13,469 nt of DNA. Origin: an uncultured Bacteroidales bacterium. Lineage in GTDB: Bacteria; Bacteroidota; Bacteroidia; Bacteroidales; UBA4417. The translations under genes were made by a program, and so were the position numbers. The notes under the pieces were generated by a model, which was not told the DNA's origin, searched no databases, and saw only the letters and a program-made list of their open reading frames with translations. The stretch's first letter is position 1. Each line of letters begins with the position of its first letter. The stretch lies in contig CALCJE010000165.1 of the NCBI GenBank assembly GCA_937965665.1, positions 1-13,469 of the forward strand, written 5' to 3'. This document shows, piece by piece, positions 10,901 to 13,469 of the stretch.

Positions 10901-11163
10901 ACAACTGTGCCCAAACCTGTACCTACGAAATCAGGTGGCGCATCGATTTTCATGATGGAACTTCACTTCCGGCCGGACCGGCAACCTTCCTTACAGGTCA
11001 GCCTTCAGCATACGGTGCTGACATAGTGTTGCCGGGCAGCTCCAATTCGTCTTTAGAGCATCATGTTACCTATTGGGTTGTGGACTGCCATGGTAATGTA
11101 TCTGCACCCGGAACCTCAAAAATTACAATTAGTCCACGGCCTGAAATTATCAAACTGAACTGA
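1..11163 (+). CDS. Giant multi-domain surface adhesin (PKD-like / Ig-like / SprB / HYR modules), 5' partial
   Basis: The frame is open from base 1 and ends at TGA 11161-11163, giving 3720 visible residues. The reading frame and the repeat pattern continue upstream of the first in-frame GTG (46), so the true start and signal peptide lie outside the window. The protein is rich in Thr, Ser, Gly, Ala and Val and poor in charged residues, as is typical of exported beta-sandwich strings. Module order by residue: Ig-like 89-residue repeats (1-659), PKD-like modules (660-1567), paired modules (1568-1915), Ig-like region with a P-domain (about 2036-2204), jelly roll (about 2337-2511), PKD-like modules, SprB repeat (2804-2879), HYR-like modules (3044-3576) and a distinct end module (3577-3720). 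Proteins of this architecture in Bacteroidota are usually T9SS-exported adhesins used in gliding, attachment or biofilm. That role is inferred from family, and no binding partner can be read from the sequence. The end lacks a recognisable T9SS sorting domain. The next gene lies 333 bases downstream on the same strand. Confidence 0.93.
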   Translation, partial: TISGSPTVSGTYNYTVTLTGGCSIVSTTGTISVTPNNTIILTSAAGTDHQTVCVNNPITDISYATTGASGASFSGLPAGVSGSWAGNVITIHGIPSTPGSYTYTISLSGGCGLVTKTGTITVSPDNSISLSSAAGTDNQAKCVNTSITNITYVTSGATGAVISGLPAGVSGNWSANTVTICGTPTVAGIYNYTVALSGGCSVITKSGTITVIPANTIALSSAAGTDNQLNCVNTAISTITYTTTGATGVITGGLPAGVSGSWSANQLTINGTPVTSGSFNYTITLTGGCGSVIKTGTIGVSPNNTITLSSAFGSDNQTRCINTPISNITYTTTGATGATVSGLPAGVSGNWSGNVFTISGSANVSGTFNYTITLTGGCGVVAKTGIINISPDNTILLSSASGTDNQTRCINTSITNITYTATGATGATFSGLPAGVTGSKTGNLISINGTPVASGTFNYKVTLIGGCGSADESGIITVVPQNTITLSSAAGTDNQSKCVNIAITPVTYATTGATGASVTGLPTGVSGNWAGNVITLSGIPAVTGTFNYTITLSGGCGIVTKTGTITVVSNNSLLLSSAPGTDNLSTCLNAPITNITYTTTGATGAVFSGLPAGVTGNWAANVATLSGTPSVSGTFNYTVTLTGGCGAAAKSGIIKVNPIPVVTATPASQSICSLAATSILLSGSEPGTTFSWSVAPTDVSGASAGSGSSILQTLTATSTVQGKVIYTITPVANFCAGVPVDVEVTVKQNPVASVTPATQTICAGTATALALSSNNAGSTYSWTVIQSGVSGASASSGAAIAQVLSATASNPGTATYSVSASAGGCTGTPVNAVVTVKPLPVAVATPSPQTICSGTSTSVVLSSNVGGTSYSWTRVVSPVGSITGSANGSGSTISQLLTNTTLLPADVTYTVTPSAAGCAGAPVTVVETVNPSPSLSSPLANSVCSNVLFTYQPSSNVSSTSYTWSRAAVVGIQNTASGGTGDINEILVNTTGTAKTVTYNYTLTANGCSRTQAITVTVNPAPVLLSLVSPLPVCSDADFNYSPVSSVAGTGFTWSRSFVAGISNSPNTGTGNISEALENTSAGDVSVPYIYTMTAGGCSGVATVTATIKPRPMLSGSLMPAAVCSNSVFSYSPASAVPGTTFSWSRSPVAGISNGPAFGVDDPLETLVNTNTSPVTVTYNYTLVANGCSRVQNVTVSVKPEPQVNVPADKEFCSGINTPVIALIGTVTGSSYNWTNNNPGIGLAATGTGDIPSFNTTNTTSLPVVSTIHITPIADGCTGPTESFQLVVNPTAYADVPASQVVCNGIPTNAVLFTGTLASISWSNDHPEIGLAATGTGNIASFTAVNPGTSPIVATITATPHFSTSGLGCNGATISFTITVNPTPAVNAVSSEVLCAGTNHASIVFSTSASGGVPAFNWSSSQDIGFGTSGSGNIPAFIPVNAGLTPVSATISVNSTLNSCTGAVNTFSLTVNPTPTVTQPVNQTICNNAMTSAVHFTGNATSYTWTNSTTGIGLAASGTGDIPSFLALNSGNSPTGVAITITPLYTNGGKTCQGTQKVAAFIVNPSPSSTISGSVTVCQFTASPQLTFTGTSGLEPYTFTYQVNGGASQTISTVSGNWIKLGVPTTNAGTFQYKINNVTSGYGCSSAQSASATVVVEAAPTATISGTASVCQNSSSPLITFTGANGTAPYTFSYKLNGGALQTITTTAGNSITLAASTATSGTFIYDLVSVSSVTGCSQAQSGTVTITVNSAPGVIVNNPAPVCSPATVDITAPAVTLGSAAGLNYTYWTNAAASVSYNNPAAAVAGTYYIKGNDPVSGCYSIQPVVVTINTTPTLVINNPAPVCAPGTVDLTLPAITSGSSAGLTLTYWTDAAATIPYATPANADDNTYYIKGISASGCSVVKPVVASVYATIGLPVFAMGTTSNACKGSTPITYTATVTNAFTLTYSLDATSLLAGNSINAATGQLTFAPAYTGTIQVTATATGCGAPSTAIHTITVNPTPSVTLTASPSTAICEGASVTLTSTSSGGNVMNSYSGNSGTVNIAIPDNSKTTSASSSITLSGSGGATLAATDVVMVTLNITHTSDRDLDIFLVDPSGTKAMLLSSDNGNTNNHYTNTVIRTDAPNSITTGTAPFTGTYKPEGSISTAPIVTGAAGGGNYSNLVVPANAILGASVDGAWQLKVFDDASTETGTLNSWSLSILQPSAIGYTSVVNGPQTIGAITYSGANNAVATALVTPPAGTQTYTITTTDVNGCSATSNAVSIVVKPAPIPVISADYCINRPKVRLTTPTCASCTYQWNTGAATNTIDVDIAGKYIVTVNYANGCSASGSIQVADELVVNGDFSAGNTAFTTGYGYKPDVAGNTELNPEGYYGVGTNGQNYHSNFWGRDHTSGTGNFLIVNGWGSAYTVWEEANVPVTPNTDYYFAAWAISLNNVGPYAKLRFEVNGVQVGSTANLTAGTNSNANAWKAQDRFYGMWNSGSATTATIRIINLEPNLNGNDFGIDDISFGTLVDIPFTATASSNSPAASPMCSRGSLQLTSSVSGGKSPIVYSWTGPNGFTSNQANPVIANIPYTAGGTYTLSVTDWYNCPATVATTDVVLYTTPEIADRSYTICSNSTFTATPVNGTPTAATIVPAGTTFSWGMPSISPAGSVTGASAQANQAVISQTLTNTTNTVSTVTYNVTPVAGSCTGTPFKVTITVNPGVTASAGSDRQICAGSTVALNGTIGGAATSGNWTGGTGTFAPNRNTLNAVYTPSAAEATAGTVTLTLNTNDPDGAGPCSATSSSVLITINSLPVLTSSKVNVSCNGTSTGSIDLSVSGGTPAYTYNWSASGTGLIPVGQSNNQDLSALVAGTYTVAVSDTKSCGASTTITITEPTPLVASESHTTVPCSIGATSVVVTASGGTSPYVSGTGTFAQFAGTTIYTVTDSKGCTADIAATVVADPNTAPVISTCPVTRNINGCSTASITGPAFSDIEAVSSYLEFSNAINKGVASDNCAVTSVTYQDIASSSCPVVVTRTWILGDASGLTTTCNQVINVYDNVAPVWMTAAGSLNRTVECSDGAGLAAAMALFPVAADACDADVSNIVKTSLAYVVSPLCSQRGTYTNTWTVTDDCGNTSAVFTQVISVVDNTAPTWQTAAGSLDRTVECSDVAGLASAKALKPVAIDLCDGNVTNLVKVSGGFVAGSSCPNQGTITNTWTVSDDCGNVSTVFTQRITVVDNTPPVWLTPSVALNRTLNCSDAGGLALAQQLMPIAWDNCDASVTDIVKTTGPFVPASGCALEGSYTNTWTVADNCGNVSAVFTQLISIVDNTDPAIICPVSNAFSCDAPTLQPSETGVAFASGDCGGNPSVTWADAIVPGACAGNYQVNRTWTATNICGKTATCVQAIFVQDATPPVIQSAVTGTQDIYTAAQVGYIHPDNSWDATATDNCSGATLVANLTGATNSGPFASLNGVSFNEGLTTVTWTATDGCGISADYTFNVNVAFAPQISCPANISTSNQTNVCTATLNPGFPVLSNGTAPVSFSWVMSGATSGSGTGAVGNYTFNLGTTTITWTATNVAGTDICSQTITVADNQAPVFSKPSDQIYCVKNIITADFFEPTTDIVPDRPDYYVLASGSTDLNLNLATVADNCAQTCTYEIRWRIDFHDGTSLPAGPATFLTGQPSAYGADIVLPGSSNSSLEHHVTYWVVDCHGNVSAPGTSKITISPRPEIIKLN
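1978..4701 (+). repeat. Ten consecutive PKD-like modules, about 91 residues each
   Basis: Residues 660-1567 of the adhesin divide into ten modules. Each has a Cys near the start ([IV]C[SNA][GN] or similar), a central [YF]-x-W strand, a second Cys about 60 residues later in a [GN]-[GS]-C turn, and a closing T-V-[NK]-P-x-P linker. Three subtypes are visible. Modules 1-3 have YSWT followed by SGAS or SITG. Modules 4-6 have the TWSR...GI.N...L.NT pattern. Modules 7-10 have W.N...GIGLAA.GTG.I.SF. These match the PKD-like domains common in Bacteroidota adhesins (Pfam PKD_5/PKD_6 type, assigned by eye). They probably act as stalk modules, and the paired Cys suggest disulfides outside the cytoplasm. 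Confidence 0.8.
4702..5259 (+). repeat. Two tandem 93-residue Ig/PKD-like modules
   Basis: Two adjacent modules of exactly 279 bases each (4702-4980 and 4981-5259) share TISG..[ST]VCQ at the start, a central PYTF.Y..NGGA.QTI stretch and a GCS.AQS turn before the closing strand and linker. They are much closer to each other than to the PKD-like modules before them, so they look like a separate duplication. Their function is likely structural. Confidence 0.8.
5260..5745 (+). repeat. Two tandem 81-residue modules with NNPAPVC start
   Basis: Two modules of 243 bases each (5260-5502 and 5503-5745) share NNPAPVC at the start, a YWT[ND]AAA strand in the middle and a TYYIKG strand followed by a SGC turn. 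The pattern is frequent in Bacteroidota surface proteins as short Ig-like units. A further Ig-like module follows directly (5746 to about 6000). Confidence 0.75.
6106..6612 (+). other. Proprotein convertase P-domain-like module inside the adhesin
   Basis: Residues about 2036-2204 show the order expected of a P-domain (PF01483 type): an N-terminal strand ending IAIPDN, a strand with VTLNITHTSDRDLDIFLVDPSG, a conserved L-L-S-S-D-N-G turn, a TGTYKPEG segment, and the closing WQLKVFDDAS...G.LNSWSLSI. P-domains normally sit beside subtilisin- or metalloprotease-type catalytic domains, but no protease domain is visible in the 3720 residues available. The flanks look like the two halves of one Ig/PKD-like module: ICEGASVTLTSTSSGG before it, and TYTITTTDVNGCS closing strands after it. 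The P-domain therefore appears inserted into that module. Its role here may be binding or stabilisation. Confidence 0.82.
7009..7533 (+). other. Jelly-roll (carbohydrate-binding-like) module inside the adhesin
   Basis: Residues about 2337-2511 begin with LVVNGDFSAGN and end with NDFGIDDISFG, the start and end signatures of CBM4/9-like or galactose-binding-like jelly rolls. Between them are V.PNTDYYFAAWA and a K-L-R-F-E-V-N-G-V strand. The segment is richer in aromatic residues (Tyr, Trp, Phe) than the rest of the protein, as expected for a ligand-binding face. It is the best candidate in this protein for a glycan-binding site. The ligand cannot be told from the sequence. Confidence 0.7.
8410..8637 (+). 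other. SprB repeat module
   Basis: Residues about 2804-2879 read VNVSCNGTSTGSIDLSV, then GGTPAYTYNWS, then DLSALVAGTYTVAVSD and an SCG turn. This is the classic SprB repeat pattern (PF13573), named for the gliding adhesin SprB of Flavobacterium johnsoniae. One clear copy is present, and a degenerate relative follows (SGGTSPY...TIYTVTDSKGC, up to about 8830). The module supports a cell-surface adhesin role but does not prove gliding. Confidence 0.88.
9130..9939 (+). repeat. Three tandem 270-bp HYR-like repeats (90 residues each)
   Basis: Units at 9130-9399, 9400-9669 and 9670-9939 are each exactly 270 bases. Each starts N-[TV]-[AP]-P-[VT]-W, then has L-[ND]-R-T-[VL]-[EN]-C-S-D, a [CN]-C-D or L-C-D motif in mid-unit, and ends with TNTWTV.D[DN]CGN.S.VFTQ.I..VDN. 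The closing part is the HYR signature (PF02494-like, by eye). Four Cys per unit are placed almost identically, suggesting two disulfides. HYR modules are extracellular adhesion folds. Confidence 0.85.
9940..10728 (+). other. Three further HYR-like modules
   Basis: Three more modules (about 9940-10185, 10186-10467 and 10468-10728) carry the HYR hallmarks. The first has IICP..NAFSCD and RTWTATNICG. The second has DATATDNCSG and TTVTWTATDGCG. The third has ISCPANIS and TTITWTATN. They are less alike than the preceding triplet and vary in length, so they were probably acquired or diverged separately. They lead directly into the terminal module. Confidence 0.75.
10729..11160 (+). other. Distinct C-terminal module of the adhesin, no known sorting signal
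   Basis: The last 144 residues (3577-3720) differ from the rest. They contain more charged and aromatic residues (DIVPDRPDYYVLASG, YEIRWRIDFHDG, GQPSAYGADIVLPG, VTYWVVDCHGN) and close with ITISPRPEIIKLN. The type A T9SS sorting domain (YPNP-like start) and the type B domain (FTPNGDG / FNRWG / WDG motifs) are both absent. The module still has paired Cys (NCAQTC, VDCHG) and an HYR-like ending. It may be a capping or anchoring module, which is inference only. Confidence 0.55.
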
Positions 11164-11165
11164 AA

Positions 11166-11342
11166 ATGAGCACTCAAAACACATATAATCAAGAAATACA
11201 GTTGCTATGGATGGATTACCATCCGGGGCAGCCTGAAAATATTCCCGGGCTCTGCATTTACGAAGCTCCCTCTTCGAAAAGTGCCAATCCGGGTGTCATT
11301 GCCTCCAATTCACCTCTGTTAAATTTAAACCCTGGCCTATGA
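11166..11342 (+). CDS. Doubtful 58-residue ORF right after the adhesin stop
   Basis: An ATG lies two bases after the adhesin TGA, and the frame stays open for 58 codons to TGA 11340-11342. The product starts MSTQNTYNQEIQLLW and ends NSPLLNLNPGL. It has no signal peptide, membrane segment or motif that I recognise. The tight spacing would allow translational coupling. The Pro/Ser/Asn-rich content with one Cys, the absence of a clear ribosome site, and the short length make a chance frame as likely as a gene. Confidence 0.2.
   Translation: MSTQNTYNQEIQLLWMDYHPGQPENIPGLCIYEAPSSKSANPGVIASNSPLLNLNPGL
11299..11327 (+). promoter_or_regulatory. Weak candidate Bacteroidota-type promoter
   Basis: TTG at 11299-11301 and TAAATTTA at 11320-11327 are 18 bases apart. 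They approximate the Bacteroidota -33 TTTG / -7 TAnnTTTG pattern, with one mismatch in the -7 box and a spacer slightly short of the usual. If used, transcription would begin near 11335 and give the 346-residue gene a leader of about 160 bases. The match is weak in an A/T-rich area and could be chance. Confidence 0.2.
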
Positions 11343-11496
11343 AAAAAGAAGAAAGGAAACCAGCTGCCTGAAAGCAGCCTCACTTAATTAAAAAATCAAA
11401 AACTAACGCTTACCAATTTAAAAAAAATCAACATAAAAAATTAAACTGAATACCTAATTAATTAAAAATCAAAACAATAATTAAAACTTAAACAAA
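11343..11496 (+). promoter_or_regulatory. A/T-rich leader of the secreted-protein gene with near-direct repeat
   Basis: This non-coding stretch is very A-rich, with almost no G after 11380. A small hairpin (GCTGC 11363-11367 with GCAGC 11374-11378) sits near its start. A near-identical direct repeat TTAATTAAAAA(A)TCAAAA occurs at 11384-11402 and 11458-11474, about 74 bases apart. Directly before the ATG is AAACTTAAACAAA with no Shine-Dalgarno sequence. This fits Bacteroidota, where unstructured A-rich leaders rather than SD sites favour strong translation. It suggests that the following gene is well expressed. Confidence 0.5.
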
Positions 11497-12537
11497 ATGA
11501 AAAAGCAAGCTTTTATTCTTTTCGTAGCATTTTTTGCACTCGGCATTTCGAATGCAATTGCACAGGCAGTACCAGGTACAGCTCCACGTCCAATCTCCTG
11601 CGATTTAACCGATCCAATGGCACCTGTTGCAGGCAGGCCTTACACTTACCAGGCAACCATGGCGCCGGCCAATGGTACTACATACTGGTATGCCACCAAG
11701 TCAACAACCTTTATGAACGCCGGAACCCGGGTTGCCACACCAATAAATGCAGATGGAACCAGCATTGCCACCGGTGCAACCAACTACATGACTTCGGCTA
11801 ACAACGCAAGTTCACCTTCATCAACAACCGTAACCTGGACCTCAGCAGGCCTGAGCGGCGTTACCGCGGTTAATCCATTATTTATGGTTATGGAATATGC
11901 CGGTTCGTGTTCCAACAACATGAAGGTGATGAAAATTGTTCCCAAAGTTGCCTTTACCGTGGATATTGCCAACATGGCACACGGCGCAACTCCTACAGCG
12001 CTGGGCTACGATGCTGCCGAAAGCCAGTGTTATGCCGATGTGGCTTCATCGTCGTGGGATGCTGCAAACAACAACATTACAATCGATTATGGAGTAAACA
12101 CTCTATATTTTGAAGTGGTAGCCGCAAACTTTACCGGCTCTTATTCCCCAACTTTTAAGCTCACAGGGCTTAGTGGCACGCAAACCGCTGATATCGACTG
12201 GGGTGTTACCGTTGGTTCGTATCCCAATTCGTTGGCTACCGGTCTCACAGGTGCTTCTGTAACAACTAGTCCTACAACGGTTAACACTTCTGTAGCCAGC
12301 ACAGCCAACGGCGTTTCAATTTACGTGCGCGTTACCATTCACAACCATGGCTGGGAAGGCTTAGCCAATAACAACATTTCGCTGGCAGTTGAAGCCGTTG
12401 ATTCGGCCAGTAACAGCGATGTTGATGCAACCTGTGCAACTGGTGCCGGTTTCGAAGACATAGCCATGCAAACACTTAATGCTAGGCCAACGGTAACCGG
12501 TGATCCTGCAACGCCATTCTTACCTCAGAAAAACTAA
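11497..12537 (+). CDS. Secreted beta-rich protein of unknown function, 346 residues
   Basis: The frame runs ATG 11497 to TAA 12535-12537. The start is supported by an immediate signal peptide: Lys2-Lys3, a hydrophobic core (residues 5-17) and an AIA site predicted to be cut after Ala22, leaving Gln23 at +1. This is common in Bacteroidota, where such Gln is turned into pyroglutamate. The mature part appears to have two beta-rich halves: residues about 24-150, with G-R-P-Y-T-Y-Q-A-T and Y-W-Y-A-T-K-S-T-T-F-M, and about 151-335, with ITIDYGVNTLYFEVVAANFTG. Four Cys (35, 138, 178, 313) could make two disulfides. There are no transmembrane segments, no lipobox Cys and no recognisable T9SS sorting domain. 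The end reads TLNARPTV then GDPATPFLPQKN. It follows the giant adhesin on the same strand, so a surface partner role is plausible but unproven. I do not recognise a named family. Confidence 0.9.
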   Translation: MKKQAFILFVAFFALGISNAIAQAVPGTAPRPISCDLTDPMAPVAGRPYTYQATMAPANGTTYWYATKSTTFMNAGTRVATPINADGTSIATGATNYMTSANNASSPSSTTVTWTSAGLSGVTAVNPLFMVMEYAGSCSNNMKVMKIVPKVAFTVDIANMAHGATPTALGYDAAESQCYADVASSSWDAANNNITIDYGVNTLYFEVVAANFTGSYSPTFKLTGLSGTQTADIDWGVTVGSYPNSLATGLTGASVTTSPTTVNTSVASTANGVSIYVRVTIHNHGWEGLANNNISLAVEAVDSASNSDVDATCATGAGFEDIAMQTLNARPTVTGDPATPFLPQKN

Positions 12538-12558
12538 TTTCTGAAGGAATAAAACTGC

Positions 12559-12625
12559 TTTTTCAAACCTGCAATTTCCCCGGCGGAGATTAGGATCCGT
12601 CGGGGGAATACAAGGGTTGGAAAAA
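12559..12625. repeat. Long two-part inverted repeat (extended stem-loop)
   Basis: The inner stem pairs TTCCCC-GGCGGA (12576-12587) with TCCGTC-G-GGGGAA (12596-12608), 12 base pairs with one bulged G and one G-U, closing an 8-base loop. The outer stem pairs TTTTTC-AA-A-CCT (12559-12570) with AGG-G-TT-GG-AAAAA (12613-12625), about 11 pairs with a mismatch and a bulge. It lies 21 bases after the secreted-protein stop codon. There is no U-run after the inner stem on either strand, so it is not a textbook terminator. It may protect the 3' end of the mRNA or stop transcription weakly. Confidence 0.65.
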
Positions 12626-12786
12626 GTAAAAATGGCAATAGCCGGCAAACCCTGGTTTGTACCATTGAAATCCTGTAACGCTGGAATAGCAATGATTACA
12701 AAAAGAGTATTCAGCCGGTAAGTATTATGATTAAATGATTTTTACTATGCAATTGAATATGGAAATGCGGTGCATTTTCTGATTGC

Positions 12787-12824
12787 CTGTTCAGGTTTTT
12801 ACGCTGAACAGCATTTACTTTTTT
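12787..12824 (+). terminator. Candidate intrinsic terminator downstream of the secreted-protein gene
   Basis: A perfect 8-bp inverted repeat, CTGTTCAG (12787-12794) and CTGAACAG (12804-12811), closes a 9-base loop and is followed by CATTTAC and a run of six T (12819-12824). The orientation fits transcripts on the plus strand coming from the secreted-protein gene about 250 bases upstream. The stem is only moderately GC-rich and the T-run starts 7 bases after it, so efficiency is uncertain. Confidence 0.4.
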
Positions 12825-13285
12825 GCACAGTAAGATCACTCTTAATCTTTTAAAATGTAATGTTTCATTTGCCGGATAAGCATTGAAACAGCATTTAAAA
12901 TGTGATGACATGAACCTTTTAAACCTGCGATGGAATGAAAATCATGAACTTCCCGGAAATGTCCGGAAAGCCGGCCATGCAGTCTGATAAAGGAACCGCC
13001 CATGAACCGTTTTTTTTGAGTGTGATAAATGGCCTTCTGCCAAAATGTCAACACGATGATAATGCGGAACATATGAATATTAAAACAGAAAATAATGCTG
13101 AACAAAAAGTATAAATCCCATAGCCCGCCCAGGATTGTGGCTGGCAAAATACGGGGAGCGCCTGTTGCGCCCAGGTTTACTTCGCCGCCCGGCATCGGCT
13201 GCTGCGATTTGAACACTGCTGAGCAGATACCGCCGGGTGTTTTGCAGACTTTTTATTACAAGCCACGCAACGGAATCACGACCGG

Positions 13286-13313
13286 ACCTCCTGTGATGGG
13301 TCAGCCAGGAGGT
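13286..13313. repeat. Hairpin in the GC-rich tail
   Basis: ACCTCCTG (13286-13293) and CAGGAGGT (13306-13313) are perfect complements. Inside, TGA (13294-13296) can pair with TCA (13301-13303), leaving a TGGG loop and a two-base bulge. The stem is about 11 pairs. No T-run follows on the plus strand. It might be part of a structured RNA or simply chance, since no flanking gene gives it a context. Confidence 0.45.
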
Positions 13314-13455
13314 AAGTACGAAGTTTTAAATTTCAAAATCGGCCCAAAAACCAGCGGAAGTAAGCCTGCAAAGGAACTTCTGAATGGCTGGATATTTCCT
13401 GGCGGCTTGTTACCTGCCCGGGCCGGGGAAATTGTACCTGCTTTTCAAATACAAA

Positions 13456-13469
13456 AGATCGGAAGAGCG
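13456..13469 (+). other. Illumina TruSeq adapter remnant at contig end
   Basis: The last 14 bases, AGATCGGAAGAGCG, equal the first 14 bases of the standard Illumina TruSeq adapter read-through sequence (the version continuing TCGTGTAGG). Its position flush with the window end is what untrimmed read-through gives in an assembly. These bases should be regarded as artificial, and the bases just before them rest on reads ending there. Confidence 0.93.

Larger units (their letters stand above)
12538..13094. other. Intergenic region with no confident gene
   Basis: Apart from the long inverted repeat and the candidate terminator, I see no gene here. Forward frames are short: the longest ATG frame noticed, from 12632, has 29 codons. 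The 124-codon reverse frame covering 12842-13216 has no recognisable motif. About a third of bases in 12721-12820 are G or C, lower than in the coding region. Repeated CCGGAAA words and CCGG sites occur around 12955-12985 without clear meaning. Confidence 0.6.
13095..13469 (+). other. Open frame running off the contig end, coding status doubtful
   Basis: From ATG 13095 the frame has no stop for 125 codons up to the window edge. The product starts MLNKKYKSHSPPRIVAGK and is rich in Pro and Gly, with segments such as TTGPPVMGQPGGKYEVLN and NGWIFPGGLLPARAGE. I recognise no domain, signal peptide or membrane segment. The region is GC-richer (57 of 100 bases at 13101-13200) than the preceding stretch, which makes open frames likelier by chance, and a reverse frame is also open across part of it. 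The last codons fall in adapter sequence, so the final residues are not real in any case. Confidence 0.2.

Noticed and set aside
10729..11342. A T9SS type A or type B sorting domain, possibly in another frame after the stop
   Set aside because: I looked for YPNP-like and FTPNGDG/FNRWG/WDG-like motifs at the end of the adhesin and in the frames just downstream and found none, so no frameshift is needed to explain the end.
11363..11378. Small hairpin GCTGC/GCAGC as a terminator for the adhesin gene
   Set aside because: The stem has only 5 pairs and is followed by TCACTTAATTA rather than a T-run, so it is too weak to call.
12821..12850. Promoter-like TTTTG ... TAATCTTT on the plus strand
   Set aside because: The spacer is short (17), the -7 box matches poorly, the -33 part lies in the T-run of the candidate terminator, and no convincing gene follows.
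12842..13216. A 124-codon open frame on the minus strand in the intergenic tail
   Set aside because: It has mixed composition without a domain or convincing signal peptide, spans the sharp G+C shift, and overlaps a competing forward frame. Coding status is not supported.
13190..13225. tRNA-like T-loop (GTTCAAATC) on the minus strand
   Set aside because: The flanking T-stem has a mismatch and a wobble, and no matching acceptor, D or anticodon arm is found at the right distance.

Overview
The window reads as the end of a contig from a member of the Bacteroidota, probably an environmental, gliding or biofilm-type organism. The evidence is a very large secreted adhesin built from PKD-like, Ig-like, SprB-type and HYR-type modules, a neighbouring gene with a Bacteroidota-style signal peptide (AIA then Gln at +1), and an A/T-rich leader without a Shine-Dalgarno site. 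No taxonomic marker is present, so a finer placement is not supported.

Layout. Positions 1-11163 (+) are one open frame with no start inside the window. It encodes at least 3720 residues of a giant surface protein. In order it holds one partial plus seven complete tandem 89-residue Ig-like repeats (1-1977), ten PKD-like modules (1978-4701), two 93-residue modules (4702-5259), two 81-residue modules (5260-5745), further Ig-like modules of which one appears to be split by a P-domain (6106-6612), a jelly-roll carbohydrate-binding-like module (7009-7533), more PKD-like modules, a SprB repeat (8410-8637), three exact-length 90-residue HYR-like repeats (9130-9939), three more HYR-like modules, and an unusual terminal module of about 144 residues. 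No type A or type B type IX secretion (T9SS) sorting domain is recognisable.

A 333-base gap (11164-11496) follows. It carries a doubtful 58-codon ORF and an A/T-rich leader with a near-perfect direct repeat. Then comes a 346-residue secreted protein (11497-12537) that I do not recognise by name. The two genes may work together at the cell surface, with the small secreted beta-rich protein accompanying the giant adhesin, but only adjacency and some compositional likeness support this.

Positions 12538-13469 hold no confident gene. They contain a long two-part inverted repeat just after the small gene, a candidate terminator hairpin (12787-12824), a GC-richer tail with an open frame running off the end, another hairpin, and a final 14 bases identical to the start of the Illumina TruSeq adapter. 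Those last bases are almost certainly not genomic.
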